From: Alphaproteobacteria bacterium
Lineage (GTDB): Bacteria; Pseudomonadota; Alphaproteobacteria; Ferrovibrionales; Ferrovibrionaceae
Assembly (NCBI GenBank): GCA_017307375.1
Contig: JAFKFH010000007.1
Location: forward strand, 372,001-436,000
Length of the DNA stretch: 64,000 nucleotides
Direction: 5' to 3'
Below the pieces are notes generated by a model. The model made no database searches, was not told the origin of the DNA, and saw only the letters and a program-made list of their open reading frames with translations. The position numbers were made by a program, and so were the translations under genes. Positions 9,393-17,211 of this stretch are shown piece by piece; the stretch's first letter is position 1, and each line of letters starts with the position of its first letter.

Positions 9393-10130
9393 TCAGCGGC
9401 TCGCTGCCATGGCCGCGCGCTTGGCGGCCGGGGCCGGATCCTTGACGGCGCCTTCCTCGGGATCGCGCAGCACGTAGCCGCGACCCCATACCGTTTCGAT
9501 ATAGTTGTCGCCGGAGGTGGCCTGCGCGAGCTTCTTGCGCAGCTTGCAGATGAACACGTCGATGATCTTCAACTCGGGCTCGTCCATCCCGCCGTAGAGG
9601 TGATTCAGGAACATCTCCTTGGTCAGGGTCGTGCCCTTGCGCAGCGACAGCAGTTCCAGCATCGCGTATTCCTTGCCGGTCAGATGCAGGCGCTGGGCGT
9701 CGACCTCGACCGACTTGGTGTCGAGATTGACCACCAGCTTGCCGGTCTTGATCTGCGACTGGGCATGGCCTTTCGAGCGGCGGACGATCGCGTGGATGCG
9801 CGCGACCAGTTCTTCGCGGTCGAAAGGTTTCGTCAGGTAGTCGTCGGCGCCGAAGCCGAAACCCTTCACCTTCTTGTCCGGCTCGTTCATGCCCGACAGG
9901 ATCAGGATCGGCGTGTTGACCTTGGCGTTCCTGAGCTTGCGCAGCACGTCATAGCCGTGCATGTCAGGCAGGTTCAGGTCGAGAATGATGATGTCGTAGT
10001 CGTAGAGCTTGCCGAGGTCCAGACCTTCCTCGCCGAGGTCGGTCGAATAGACGTTGAAACCTTCCGCCCCCAGCATCAGCGTGATGCTCTTGGCCATCTG
10101 GGCGTCGTCTTCGATCAGCAGAACGCGCAT
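9393..10130 (-). CDS. ctrA: Cell-cycle response regulator CtrA
   Basis: OmpR-type response regulator of 245 residues. It starts MRVLLIEDD, has [19 protein letters not shown], the phosphoacceptor in [13 protein letters not shown], and a winged-helix DNA-binding domain ending in [11 protein letters not shown]. These stretches are characteristic of CtrA, which in Caulobacter represses replication initiation and activates flagellar and cell-division genes. The start at 10130 has GGGGAG nine bases upstream; an ATG at 10139 lies almost on top of it. About 20 extra Ala-rich residues follow the DNA-binding domain, ending Ala-Ser-Arg, so the terminal Ala-Ala degron of Caulobacter CtrA is not present. 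Confidence 0.95.
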   Translation of the reverse strand: MRVLLIEDDAQMAKSITLMLGAEGFNVYSTDLGEEGLDLGKLYDYDIIILDLNLPDMHGYDVLRKLRNAKVNTPILILSGMNEPDKKVKGFGFGADDYLTKPFDREELVARIHAIVRRSKGHAQSQIKTGKLVVNLDTKSVEVDAQRLHLTGKEYAMLELLSLRKGTTLTKEMFLNHLYGGMDEPELKIIDVFICKLRKKLAQATSGDNYIETVWGRGYVLRDPEEGAVKDPAPAAKRAAMAASR

Positions 10131-10214
10131 CAGCGTCATCTCCCCTTGGCCGCCCTCGGCCCGCTCCGGAAAGCGGGCGCCCCCATATCCCGACGCATCA
10201 CTTCCATACCATAG

Positions 10215-10236
10215 TTAACGTTAACCAATCTTAACC
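10215..10236. promoter_or_regulatory. TTAA cluster in the ctrA-fliJ divergent region (possible CtrA sites)
   Basis: Three TTAA cores lie at 10215, 10221 and 10231. The first two form the palindrome GTTAACGTTAAC; the second and third read TTAACCAA and TTAACCAC, each 7/8 to the TTAACCAT half-site reported for Caulobacter CtrA. The spacing between the second and third cores is six, not the canonical seven, so this is a candidate. It lies about 85 bp upstream of ctrA and 100 bp upstream of fliJ, so autoregulation and fliJ control are both possible. Confidence 0.5.
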
Positions 10237-10261
10237 ACAATGGCGAGCGAGATTTGCTGCC

Positions 10262-10300
10262 GAGTCGCCGGCTTTACCGCTCCTTAAGTCCGGCTGAGTC
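10262..10300. promoter_or_regulatory. Two GANTC methylation sites between ctrA and fliJ
   Basis: GAGTC occurs at 10262-10266 and 10296-10300, within the 202-bp divergent region. GANTC is the target of the alphaproteobacterial cell-cycle methylase CcrM, and methylation of a GANTC site modulates the ctrA P1 promoter in Caulobacter. A regulatory role here is inference. Confidence 0.35.
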
Positions 10301-10332
10301 AGACTGGCCCGCAGCCAGTTGAGTGGGTGACG

Positions 10333-10764
10333 ATGAAAAGCCTCAAGACCTTGATCCGCCTCCAGCGTTTCGAACTGGATGCCAAACGCCGCAAGCTGGC
10401 CGACCTGGAAGAGTTGCTGGCCGAAATGAAGCAGCGTCTGCGCCGCCTGGAGGAGGACATGGTCGACGAGGGCGCGCGCGCCGCCGATCAGGGCACCGTC
10501 GCGCTGGCCTATGGCCCCTATATCGCCGCGGCGCTGGAGCGCAAGCGCAACCTGCTGGGGTCGCTCGGCGAACTCGAGGACCGCATCGCCGAAGCCCGCG
10601 ACGAGGTGGCCGAGGCCTTCCAGGACGTGAAGAAGTACGAACTGGCCGAGGCCGCCCGCGTGGCGCGCGAACGGGCCGAACTGGCCAAGAAGGAGCGCGA
10701 AATGCTGGACGAGGTCGGGTCGATCGGCTTCAACCGCCGCGCATCCGAGCAGGCGCCGGCCTGA
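10333..10764 (+). CDS. fliJ: Flagellar export chaperone FliJ
   Basis: 143-residue, highly charged, almost entirely coiled-coil protein (MKSLKTLIRLQRFELDAKRR at the start). It matches the length and pattern of alphaproteobacterial FliJ, the central stalk of the flagellar type III export ATPase complex. FliJ sequences diverge widely, so the call also relies on the flagellar context. A GTG at 10327 is an alternative start. fliI is not adjacent in this window. Confidence 0.72.
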   Translation: MKSLKTLIRLQRFELDAKRRKLADLEELLAEMKQRLRRLEEDMVDEGARAADQGTVALAYGPYIAAALERKRNLLGSLGELEDRIAEARDEVAEAFQDVKKYELAEAARVARERAELAKKEREMLDEVGSIGFNRRASEQAPA

Positions 10765-10784
10765 CCGTCGGCCGCCATTCTGCG

Positions 10785-11888
10785 ATGAGCGATTTCGGCC
10801 ATCATTTCCTGATCGGGTTGCAGCGCGCCCCGGTCCTCACCGAACATGACAAGCACCTGCTGAGCCGTCTGCGACCGGCGGGCGTGATTGTTTTCCGCGA
10901 CAATTTCCAGCATGGCGTCCCCTATGCCGAATGGCTGGCGACATTCGGCCGGCTGATCGACGGCGTCCGCGACTGCATCGGCCGCGACCGGATCCTGGTC
11001 TGCATCGATCACGAGGGCGGGGGGGTGCTGCGTCCGCCAGCGCCCATCACCGCCTTCGCGGCCGCCCGCGCCTGGCGCGACCAGGCCGCGGCAGTCGGAC
11101 GCGCGATGGGACGGGAACTCGCCTCGCTCGGGGTCAACGTCAACTTCGCGCCTGTGGTCGACGTCAATTCGAACCCGGACAATCCCGTCATCGGTCAGCG
11201 AGCCTTCGGTGTCACGACGCAGGAGGTGGTCGAGCCGGCTGCCGTATTCCTTGCCGCGCTCCAGGCCGAAGGCGTGCTCGGCTGTCCGAAGCATTTTCCC
11301 GGCTATGGCGCCGTGTCGGTCGATTCCCACTACGACATGCCCGTCCTGAACCTCACGCTCGACGAGTTGCGGGCGCGCGACCTCGTTCCCTTCCGGACCC
11401 TGGCCCGCGATGCCGAGACCCGGATGATCATGACGGCGCATATCGTATTTCCCCGGATCGACCCGGATTGGCCGGCGACCCTGTCGGCGCGCCTGATCGA
11501 CGACGTTCTGCGGCGCGAATACGGCTATGACGGCGTCGTCGTATCGGACGATCTGGGCATGGGTGCCATCTCGCATGCCTTCGACGCGCCCGAGGCGCCG
11601 GTACAGGCCTTGCGCGCGGGGACCGATCTGCTCGAAATCTGTGCCTACTGGACCGATACCGCCCGCGCCGTCGCCTTTGCCGATCATGTCGCGGCCTCCT
11701 GGGCGGATGGCAGCCTGTCGCGGGCAACGCTCGATCGTTCGGCCGAACGCATCGCCGACCTGCTGGCGCGGGCCGACCAGCACCGCACCCACGCCTTGGC
11801 CGCAGTCGATCTGGCTGCCCATGCCGGTGTGGCACCACTGCGCCGACGTGCCGAACAGCAGTCCGGCGGGGGGGCGACCCTTGCCTGA
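10785..11888 (+). CDS. nagZ: Glycoside hydrolase family 3, NagZ-like beta-N-acetylhexosaminidase
   Basis: 367 residues from the ATG at 10785. NagZ removes N-acetylglucosamine from cytoplasmic muropeptides in peptidoglycan recycling. Visible GH3/NagZ motifs: CPKHFPGYGAVSVDSHYDMP near 165 (with the Asp-His pair used as acid/base in NagZ), MTAHIVFPRID near 214 and VVVSDDLGMGAI near 247 containing the nucleophile Asp. The substrate-contact motif usually read as DQEGGRV is DHEGGGV here, so the conserved Arg is lost. No signal peptide. A related GH3 specificity cannot be excluded. Confidence 0.8.
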   Translation: MSDFGHHFLIGLQRAPVLTEHDKHLLSRLRPAGVIVFRDNFQHGVPYAEWLATFGRLIDGVRDCIGRDRILVCIDHEGGGVLRPPAPITAFAAARAWRDQAAAVGRAMGRELASLGVNVNFAPVVDVNSNPDNPVIGQRAFGVTTQEVVEPAAVFLAALQAEGVLGCPKHFPGYGAVSVDSHYDMPVLNLTLDELRARDLVPFRTLARDAETRMIMTAHIVFPRIDPDWPATLSARLIDDVLRREYGYDGVVVSDDLGMGAISHAFDAPEAPVQALRAGTDLLEICAYWTDTARAVAFADHVAASWADGSLSRATLDRSAERIADLLARADQHRTHALAAVDLAAHAGVAPLRRRAEQQSGGGATLA

Positions 11889-11951
11889 AATCGAAGTCGC
11901 GGTCTTGGGATACCGCCGGTTGTACTGACGTCGGGAAGCCGCTAGCATTGT

Positions 11952-11973
11952 CGCGCCGGTCGTTTCCGGCGCG
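11952..11973. other. Strong hairpin between nagZ-like gene and GGDEF gene
   Basis: CGCGCCGG-TCGTTT-CCGGCGCG is a perfect 8-bp stem with a 6-nt loop, 27 bp before the start of the next gene. No T-run follows, so it is not a classical intrinsic terminator; it may be a 5' structure or a Rho-associated terminator. Confidence 0.35.
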
Positions 11974-11999
11974 GGCAGGGGGGCTCGAAGTCGCTGGAA

Positions 12000-13163
12000 A
12001 TGTCGGCGGAACTGCCGGTGATCGCGATCGGCTTCGCGGGGGCGACCGCCGCGCTGGCCGGATCGCTCGCGATTCTCGGCCTGTTGTTCCGCGGTGTGGC
12101 GGGACCGCTCTGGTGGGCGGCGGGCGGCGCTATCCTTGTGCTGGTCGCCTTCTGCTGGCGATGGGGCGAGCCCGGCGGGTGGTTGGCATTCCTGCGCAAT
12201 CCGTTGTTCGTCGCGAGCCTCCTGGTGCAGGGCGTCGGGTTCATGCGCTTTGCGGGTGGGCGCGGGCGCCGGGAAGTCACGACGATCGCGTGCCTGGTCC
12301 TGGTGCTGGTCGGCAACCAGATCCTGCTGCCGCTCGGCGCGGACGTGCGGTCGGTGATCACCAACGCGTCGCTCGGCGGCGCGGCCGGACTGGCTGCCAG
12401 CCTGGCCTGGGGTGTCGGCGTCGAACGCGGACAGCTTGCCGCGCGGCTTGCCGGCGTGCTGGCCGGTGCGGCTGCCTGTGCCTTTGCGATGCGTGTGGTC
12501 GTCGCCCTGGTGGGCGCCCCGTTGGCCCAGGCGATCTACGACAATACCGTCACCTGGATCTTCATCGTCGGCGTCGAGTTCGTCTTCGTGCTGTGGCTGG
12601 TCTGTCTCGTCGCCCTGGCGGCCGGCGCGGCGGCAGAGGCCGCGCGACGCGCTCTGGCACGCGAACGGGCCGAGGGTAGTCACGATCGCCTGACCGGTGC
12701 CCTCAACTGGCGCGGTTTCTACGAGGCCGCCGATTCGGCTTTCGCCGAGGCGGTCGCCCGCGACCAGCCGATGGCGCTGATCATCCTCGACATCGATCAT
12801 TTTCACGCCATCGTCATCGCCGACGGTCGCGACACGGCCGATCGCCTTCTGGTCGCGCTGATGACCCTGATCGGCGCGGAATTGCGGGGTGACGACCTGG
12901 TCGCCCGGCTCGGCGTCGACGAACTGGCGCTGCTGCTGGTCGCGACCAACGATATCGTTGCCGTCGCGATGGCCGAGCGGCTGAGCCAGGGCGTGGCCGA
13001 ACTCGACTGGCCGGCGCTGGGCCTCGCGCATCCGGCCACCGTCTCGATGGGCATCGCCGAGCGGCGGATCGAGGATCCGACATTCCACGCGGTCGAACGA
13101 CGGGCCCGATCCGCGCTGGTGGCGGCCAAGCAGGGCGGCCGCGCCAGGATCGAGACGACCTGA
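12000..13163 (+). CDS. Membrane protein with degenerate GGDEF domain
   Basis: 387 residues. The first ~215 are very hydrophobic, with about six or seven predicted membrane helices of no recognised sensory family. The C-terminal domain (~220-385) is a GGDEF fold: DRLTGALNWRGF and LIILDIDHFHAI are recognisable. However, the signature loop reads GVDEL at 305-309 instead of GGDEF, and the FKxxND substrate motif is replaced (DHFHAIVIADG). These losses predict no diguanylate cyclase activity; a c-di-GMP or GTP sensor or scaffold role is possible. Preceded by a 111-bp gap containing a hairpin. Confidence 0.75.
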   Translation: MSAELPVIAIGFAGATAALAGSLAILGLLFRGVAGPLWWAAGGAILVLVAFCWRWGEPGGWLAFLRNPLFVASLLVQGVGFMRFAGGRGRREVTTIACLVLVLVGNQILLPLGADVRSVITNASLGGAAGLAASLAWGVGVERGQLAARLAGVLAGAAACAFAMRVVVALVGAPLAQAIYDNTVTWIFIVGVEFVFVLWLVCLVALAAGAAAEAARRALARERAEGSHDRLTGALNWRGFYEAADSAFAEAVARDQPMALIILDIDHFHAIVIADGRDTADRLLVALMTLIGAELRGDDLVARLGVDELALLLVATNDIVAVAMAERLSQGVAELDWPALGLAHPATVSMGIAERRIEDPTFHAVERRARSALVAAKQGGRARIETT

Positions 13164-13206
13164 CGCCGTGGCTTGAGTTGTCGAGGTCGCGGCCCATATA
13201 TCGCTG

Positions 13207-13824
13207 GTGGCTCCACCCCTTGACCGCACCGTCCATCCCCGTTCGCTGGCCCTCAGCCTGGCCCGCCTGCGCCGCCGTGCGCCGGGCCACGATCTGACGC
13301 TCGCTGAGATTGCGGCGGCGCTCGGCGACCGCTCGGGGCTGCTGCTCACTCTGTTCCTGTCGGTCATCGCCATGTTGCCGTCGCCGGGCCTGCCGATCGG
13401 GGTCATTTTCGGTTCGGCGGTGATCGTGCTGGCGATCGGCGTGATTCCCGGCCGGAACGCGATGGCGCTGCCGCGGCGTATCGGTGCCTGGAAGCTGCCG
13501 CGTGGCGTGCTGAATGGCGTCTTGCGGCGCGCGGTGCCGACGTTACGCCGCGTCGAACGACGATTGCGGCCGCGGGCGCGCTGGGCCGTATCGGGGGCAG
13601 GTGCCGTCGCCGCCGCCGTGATGATGATGATTCAGGGGCTGCTGCTTGCCCTGCCGATACCGTTCGGCAATGCTGCCCCCGGTCTCGCGATTGCAACCCT
13701 CGCCCTCGGGCTTCTGACCGGCGACGGACTAGGCGTGCTGGCAGGGCATGCGATCGGCCTGATGGCGGCGGGCATGCTGGTCGTGCTCGGCGTCGGCGGC
13801 TATGTGGTAATCAGCGGGGTCTGA
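13207..13824 (+). CDS. ExoD-family inner-membrane protein
   Basis: 205 residues from a GTG start. It shows the ExoD family pattern: LTLAEIAAALGDRSGLLLTL near 30, a hydrophobic AMLPSPGLPIGVIFG stretch, then RAVPTLRRVERRLRPRARW near 100 and three further membrane segments. ExoD was named from Rhizobium mutants altered in exopolysaccharide and alkali tolerance; its biochemical role is unknown. The stop overlaps the start of the lipid kinase gene (TGATG), implying co-translation. Confidence 0.8.
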   Translation: MAPPLDRTVHPRSLALSLARLRRRAPGHDLTLAEIAAALGDRSGLLLTLFLSVIAMLPSPGLPIGVIFGSAVIVLAIGVIPGRNAMALPRRIGAWKLPRGVLNGVLRRAVPTLRRVERRLRPRARWAVSGAGAVAAAVMMMIQGLLLALPIPFGNAAPGLAIATLALGLLTGDGLGVLAGHAIGLMAAGMLVVLGVGGYVVISGV

Positions 13825-14729
13825 TGCACGTCATTGTCGTCAATCCGCGTTCGGGCACGGCCCGGCAATACAGCCGCGACGGCTTGATCCGGCTGATCCA
13901 CGAGCAGTGCCGCGCCGCCGGCATCGTCGACTACGAAATCCTGCTGGCCTCGCCCCGCCGGCTCGACGGTGTCCTGCAGGAAGCCGCACGCCGGGCGGAC
14001 GAACTGTGGGTCGGCGGTGGCGACGGCACGCTGCGGACCGCGGCCCGCCACATTGCGGGTACGGGCAAGATATTCGGCGTCCTGCCCTTCGGCACGATGA
14101 ACCTGCTGGCCCGCGACCTCGGCATTCCGCTGGCACCCGATCAGGCGATCCAGGCGCTGGCGGCGGCGCCGGTCGACCGGATCGATATCGGGCGGATCAA
14201 CGGCATGCCGTTCCTCAACAAGTCGGCGCTGGGCCTCTATCCCGAAATGATCATCGACCGCGAGCGGCGCCGGCGGCTGTTCGGCTACGGCAAGTGGCCG
14301 GCGATGATGCGCGCGGCCTGGCGCGCGCTGCGCCGCCATCGGACGATGCGGGTTACCCTCGATGTCGACGGCGAGCGGCGCGAGATCGAGAGCCCGGCGC
14401 TGGTCGTCGCAACCAACGGCTACGAGTTCCGCGCGGGCCGGTTGTTCCGCCGCCCCGACCTCGCCTCGGGCGAACTGACCCTCTATGTCTCGCATGCCCG
14501 CGACTGGCTGGGTTCGGTCGGGCAGGTGGCCAGGCTGTTTCTCGGGACGCTGCATCGCGATCCCGAACTCGAAATCCTCCGCTCGCGCGCCATCACCATC
14601 GAGTTCGAGCGAACCCGGCCGATCGCCAATGACGGCGAGGTCGACTTCCTCGGCGGGCCGATCCACTATGCGATCGATCCGCGCGCACTGACCGTGCGTT
14701 ATCCGGGCCGCGAGACGCCGCCCCAATGA
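13824..14729 (+). CDS. Diacylglycerol/sphingosine-kinase-like lipid kinase
   Basis: 301 residues with the DAGK catalytic-domain motifs: IVVNPRSGTA at the N-terminus, VGGGDGTLRTAAR near 66 (ATP-binding glycine motif) and VLPFGTMNLLARDLG near 87. The C-terminal half is the YegS/LCB5-type beta-sandwich with NDGEVDF near 271. Likely phosphorylates a lipid alcohol at the inner membrane; the exact substrate cannot be read from sequence. Coupled to the ExoD gene, suggesting an envelope-related pair. Convergent with the flagellar run. Confidence 0.82.
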   Translation: MHVIVVNPRSGTARQYSRDGLIRLIHEQCRAAGIVDYEILLASPRRLDGVLQEAARRADELWVGGGDGTLRTAARHIAGTGKIFGVLPFGTMNLLARDLGIPLAPDQAIQALAAAPVDRIDIGRINGMPFLNKSALGLYPEMIIDRERRRRLFGYGKWPAMMRAAWRALRRHRTMRVTLDVDGERREIESPALVVATNGYEFRAGRLFRRPDLASGELTLYVSHARDWLGSVGQVARLFLGTLHRDPELEILRSRAITIEFERTRPIANDGEVDFLGGPIHYAIDPRALTVRYPGRETPPQ

Positions 14730-16397
14730 CTAGATTACCACCTGGCCATCGTCATGCGCCGTCCGCCGCATGTCGTCCAGCGGGCTGGCGAACTTGACGC
14801 CGGCCTGGAAGAGCAGGCTGCCCTGATAGCCGGTGGCCCCCAGGGCCTCGGCGAAGATCGCCTGGATGTCGCGCCGCCAGTCCGCCGGCAGGGCCTGGCC
14901 GGAGCGCAGGATCAGATCGATCGAATTGCCGCGGATATAGCCGTCGAACTGCAGCAGACCGGTCTTTTCCAGCGGCGCGTCGACGACGAAGCGGGTACCC
15001 GGCGGCATGCCTTCGCTGTCTTCCGCCCCGGGTTTGCGGCCGCGCACGTAGAGGGCGATCTGGCGCAGGTTCGGGCCGTCCAGCAGCGGCAGCAGCAGTG
15101 TCTGCCAGCCATCGGGGCCGGCCGGCGCCTCGGCGAGATCGCTCAGGTCCCGGCTGCCGGACAGGGCCCGCCGTGCGGCCTCCTTGCGACCGCTGCGGTC
15201 CAGCGCGGCGATGCCGTCGCGGCCGAGCAGGCCGCGGGCCTCCCCGCTGGTCAGTGCCGCCGCGGCACCAAGCAGGGCAGCGGCCAGCCCGCTGCCGGGC
15301 TGGGGCAGGCGGGCGGTAATCTGTGCCGCCAATTCGGGGGTGCTTTCGCGCAGCGCCGTCAGGCCCGCCACCTGTGCATTCCAGCCTTCGGCTGCGCGCG
15401 CGGCAGGATCACCCCGGCCAAGCAGGGCCTGCGGCGCCGCGCCGGGCGGGGTCATGCGGAGGAGGTCGAGCGACAGCCGGGCGCCGAGCGGCAAGGGCTC
15501 GCCCAGCGCCAACGCCAGCGTGCCGGCGGCGGTCTGCACCAGCGCGCGGCCCTGCGGGTCGGTCCCTGCGACATAGCCTGACAGGATCGACGGCCCCTGG
15601 GCTGTGCTGCCCGGCGCGAGCAGCCTGAGGGCGAGGGTAGAGCCCGGCGGCAGGCCGACGGCCTGGCCGTTGCCGGGAACGACGCGGCCGGCAACCTCCT
15701 TGCCGGCCAGCCGCACCAGCGCCTCGCTGCCGACCGTTTCGAGGCCCGCGCGCAGCGGCGGATAGATCGCCGTGCCGTCGCGGGCGACGATCTGCGCCTG
15801 GCCACCGTCGGACAGGCGCAGGGTCAGCGTCATGCCCGGCTTCAGTCCGTCCGCCCCGGCCAGCCGGTAGGGCGCTCCATCGATCAGGACGATGCTGCCG
15901 CCCTGGCCGGCACCGAGCACGGTGGCGTTGCGGACGCTGCCCTGGGCCAGTTGGTCGGCCAGTGCCGCCAGGGCCCGCGCCGCCGTGCCGGCGGGCAGGG
16001 CAGGCGGGGCGAGGCGGCCGGCGAGCGGCGGATCGGGTTGATGGCCGTCGACCTGGGTCAGCCGGGCGGAGAGCTGGCCGCCGTCCTGGCTCAACTCGGC
16101 GGTGACGCGCGCCTGCGGCGTCAGTCGCTGGCCATCGTCGAAGAGAAAGGCCTGGCCGGCCAGCCGCAGCAGGGCGCGGCCGTCGCCGGCGCGGCCGGTG
16201 ACCAGGCCCTCCAATGGGCCGCCGGCGGCGAGGCGGGCGAGGCTTGCGGCCAGGGTGACGGCATTGTCAGCGCCGCTGTCGGCGCCGGTAGACGGCGGCG
16301 ATGCCGGTGCGGAGGCGGGCGGCGCGGTGGAGGTTGCGGCGGGCGCGGACGCGGCCGGTGTCGGCGAAGGACGGCCGGCGGCGCCGATATCGGTCAT
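14730..16397 (-). CDS. FliK-like protein downstream of flhG
   Basis: 555-residue Ala/Gly/Pro/Leu-rich protein. The first ~45 residues are low complexity (Ala/Pro/Ser/Thr). The C-terminal ~120 residues (RQIALYVRGRK near 465, then TGLLQFDGYIRGNSIDLILR) resemble the folded C-terminal domain seen in hook-length control proteins, but I see no confident family motif. A true FliK is encoded at 28.3 kb, so this would be a second, divergent copy. The start overlaps the flhG stop (ATGA), so it is part of the flagellar operon. Function unproven. Confidence 0.55.
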   Translation of the reverse strand: MTDIGAAGRPSPTPAASAPAATSTAPPASAPASPPSTGADSGADNAVTLAASLARLAAGGPLEGLVTGRAGDGRALLRLAGQAFLFDDGQRLTPQARVTAELSQDGGQLSARLTQVDGHQPDPPLAGRLAPPALPAGTAARALAALADQLAQGSVRNATVLGAGQGGSIVLIDGAPYRLAGADGLKPGMTLTLRLSDGGQAQIVARDGTAIYPPLRAGLETVGSEALVRLAGKEVAGRVVPGNGQAVGLPPGSTLALRLLAPGSTAQGPSILSGYVAGTDPQGRALVQTAAGTLALALGEPLPLGARLSLDLLRMTPPGAAPQALLGRGDPAARAAEGWNAQVAGLTALRESTPELAAQITARLPQPGSGLAAALLGAAAALTSGEARGLLGRDGIAALDRSGRKEAARRALSGSRDLSDLAEAPAGPDGWQTLLLPLLDGPNLRQIALYVRGRKPGAEDSEGMPPGTRFVVDAPLEKTGLLQFDGYIRGNSIDLILRSGQALPADWRRDIQAIFAEALGATGYQGSLLFQAGVKFASPLDDMRRTAHDDGQVVI

Positions 16398-17206
16398 GTG
16401 ACCTCGGCGCGCCCGTCCTTCATCAGGTGGTCGACCAGGGCTTGCACGTCGGCCGCCGCCGGGGCGCCCGGCGCGCGGATCAGCAACGGCGTCTGGTTGC
16501 GGATCGATTCGCGGACCTTGTCGTCCCGCCGGATGATGCCGGCAAGCGGCGGGCTGAACTTCAGGAAGGTTTCGCAGACCTTGCGCAGCTTGGCATAGGT
16601 CTTTTCGCCTTCCTTGGTCGATCCCGCCATGTTGATGACGATGCGCTGGTCGGCGCCGGTGCCGGTGGCGACGTTCAGCTTGATGAAGGCGTAGGCATCG
16701 GTCATCGAGGTCGGCTCGTCGGTCGCCACGACCAGCACGGCCCCCCCGGTCGCGGCCAGCGTGCGCACCGTCTGGTCGACGCCGGCGCCGAGGTCGATGA
16801 TGACCCGGTCGTACATCCCGGCCAGCATCAGCAGGTCATCGCGCAGATGTCCGAGCCGCGAGTTGTCGAGCGTGCCGAGCGAGCCGGAGCCCGACTTGCC
16901 GGCGATGATGTCGAAGCCGCCGGTTTCATAGCGGGTCACCGCGTCGGCCAGCTTGATGCGGCCGGCGACGACGCTGCCAAGATCCTTCTGCGGCATCAGC
17001 CCGAGCTGAATGTCGATGTTCGCCAGCCCGACGTCGCCGTCGAACAGCAGCACGCGCTGGCCGGCCTGGGCCATCGCGTGGGCCAGGGTGATCGACAGCC
17101 AGGTCTTGCCGACGCCGCCCTTGCCGGAGGCGACCGCGACAATGTTGCGGCCGCGCGGGCTGGCCGCCGGATGCAGAAGTGGTCGCTGGGACGTCACGGG
17201 TTGCAT
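16394..17206 (-). CDS. flhG: Flagellar number regulator FlhG (MinD/ParA-type ATPase)
   Basis: 270-residue MinD-family ATPase with the deviant Walker A motif ASGKGGVGKTWLS near 26, LLFDGDVGLANIDIQLG near 52 and VIIDLGAGVDQTVR near 135. Unlike MinD it starts with a short N-terminal tail and sits directly after flhF. FlhG antagonises FlhF to control flagellar number and placement. The ATP-binding motifs are intact. It lies 5 bp after flhF and its stop overlaps the next gene. Confidence 0.9.
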   Translation of the reverse strand: MQPVTSQRPLLHPAASPRGRNIVAVASGKGGVGKTWLSITLAHAMAQAGQRVLLFDGDVGLANIDIQLGLMPQKDLGSVVAGRIKLADAVTRYETGGFDIIAGKSGSGSLGTLDNSRLGHLRDDLLMLAGMYDRVIIDLGAGVDQTVRTLAATGGAVLVVATDEPTSMTDAYAFIKLNVATGTGADQRIVINMAGSTKEGEKTYAKLRKVCETFLKFSPPLAGIIRRDDKVRESIRNQTPLLIRAPGAPAAADVQALVDHLMKDGRAEVT

Positions 17207-17211
17207 GGCGC

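Noticed and set aside
10785-11888. Start of the GH3 gene at 10323, extending through fliJ
   Set aside because: The upstream part is the fliJ sequence in another frame; the GH3 fold begins with MSDFGHHFLIGLQ at 10785.
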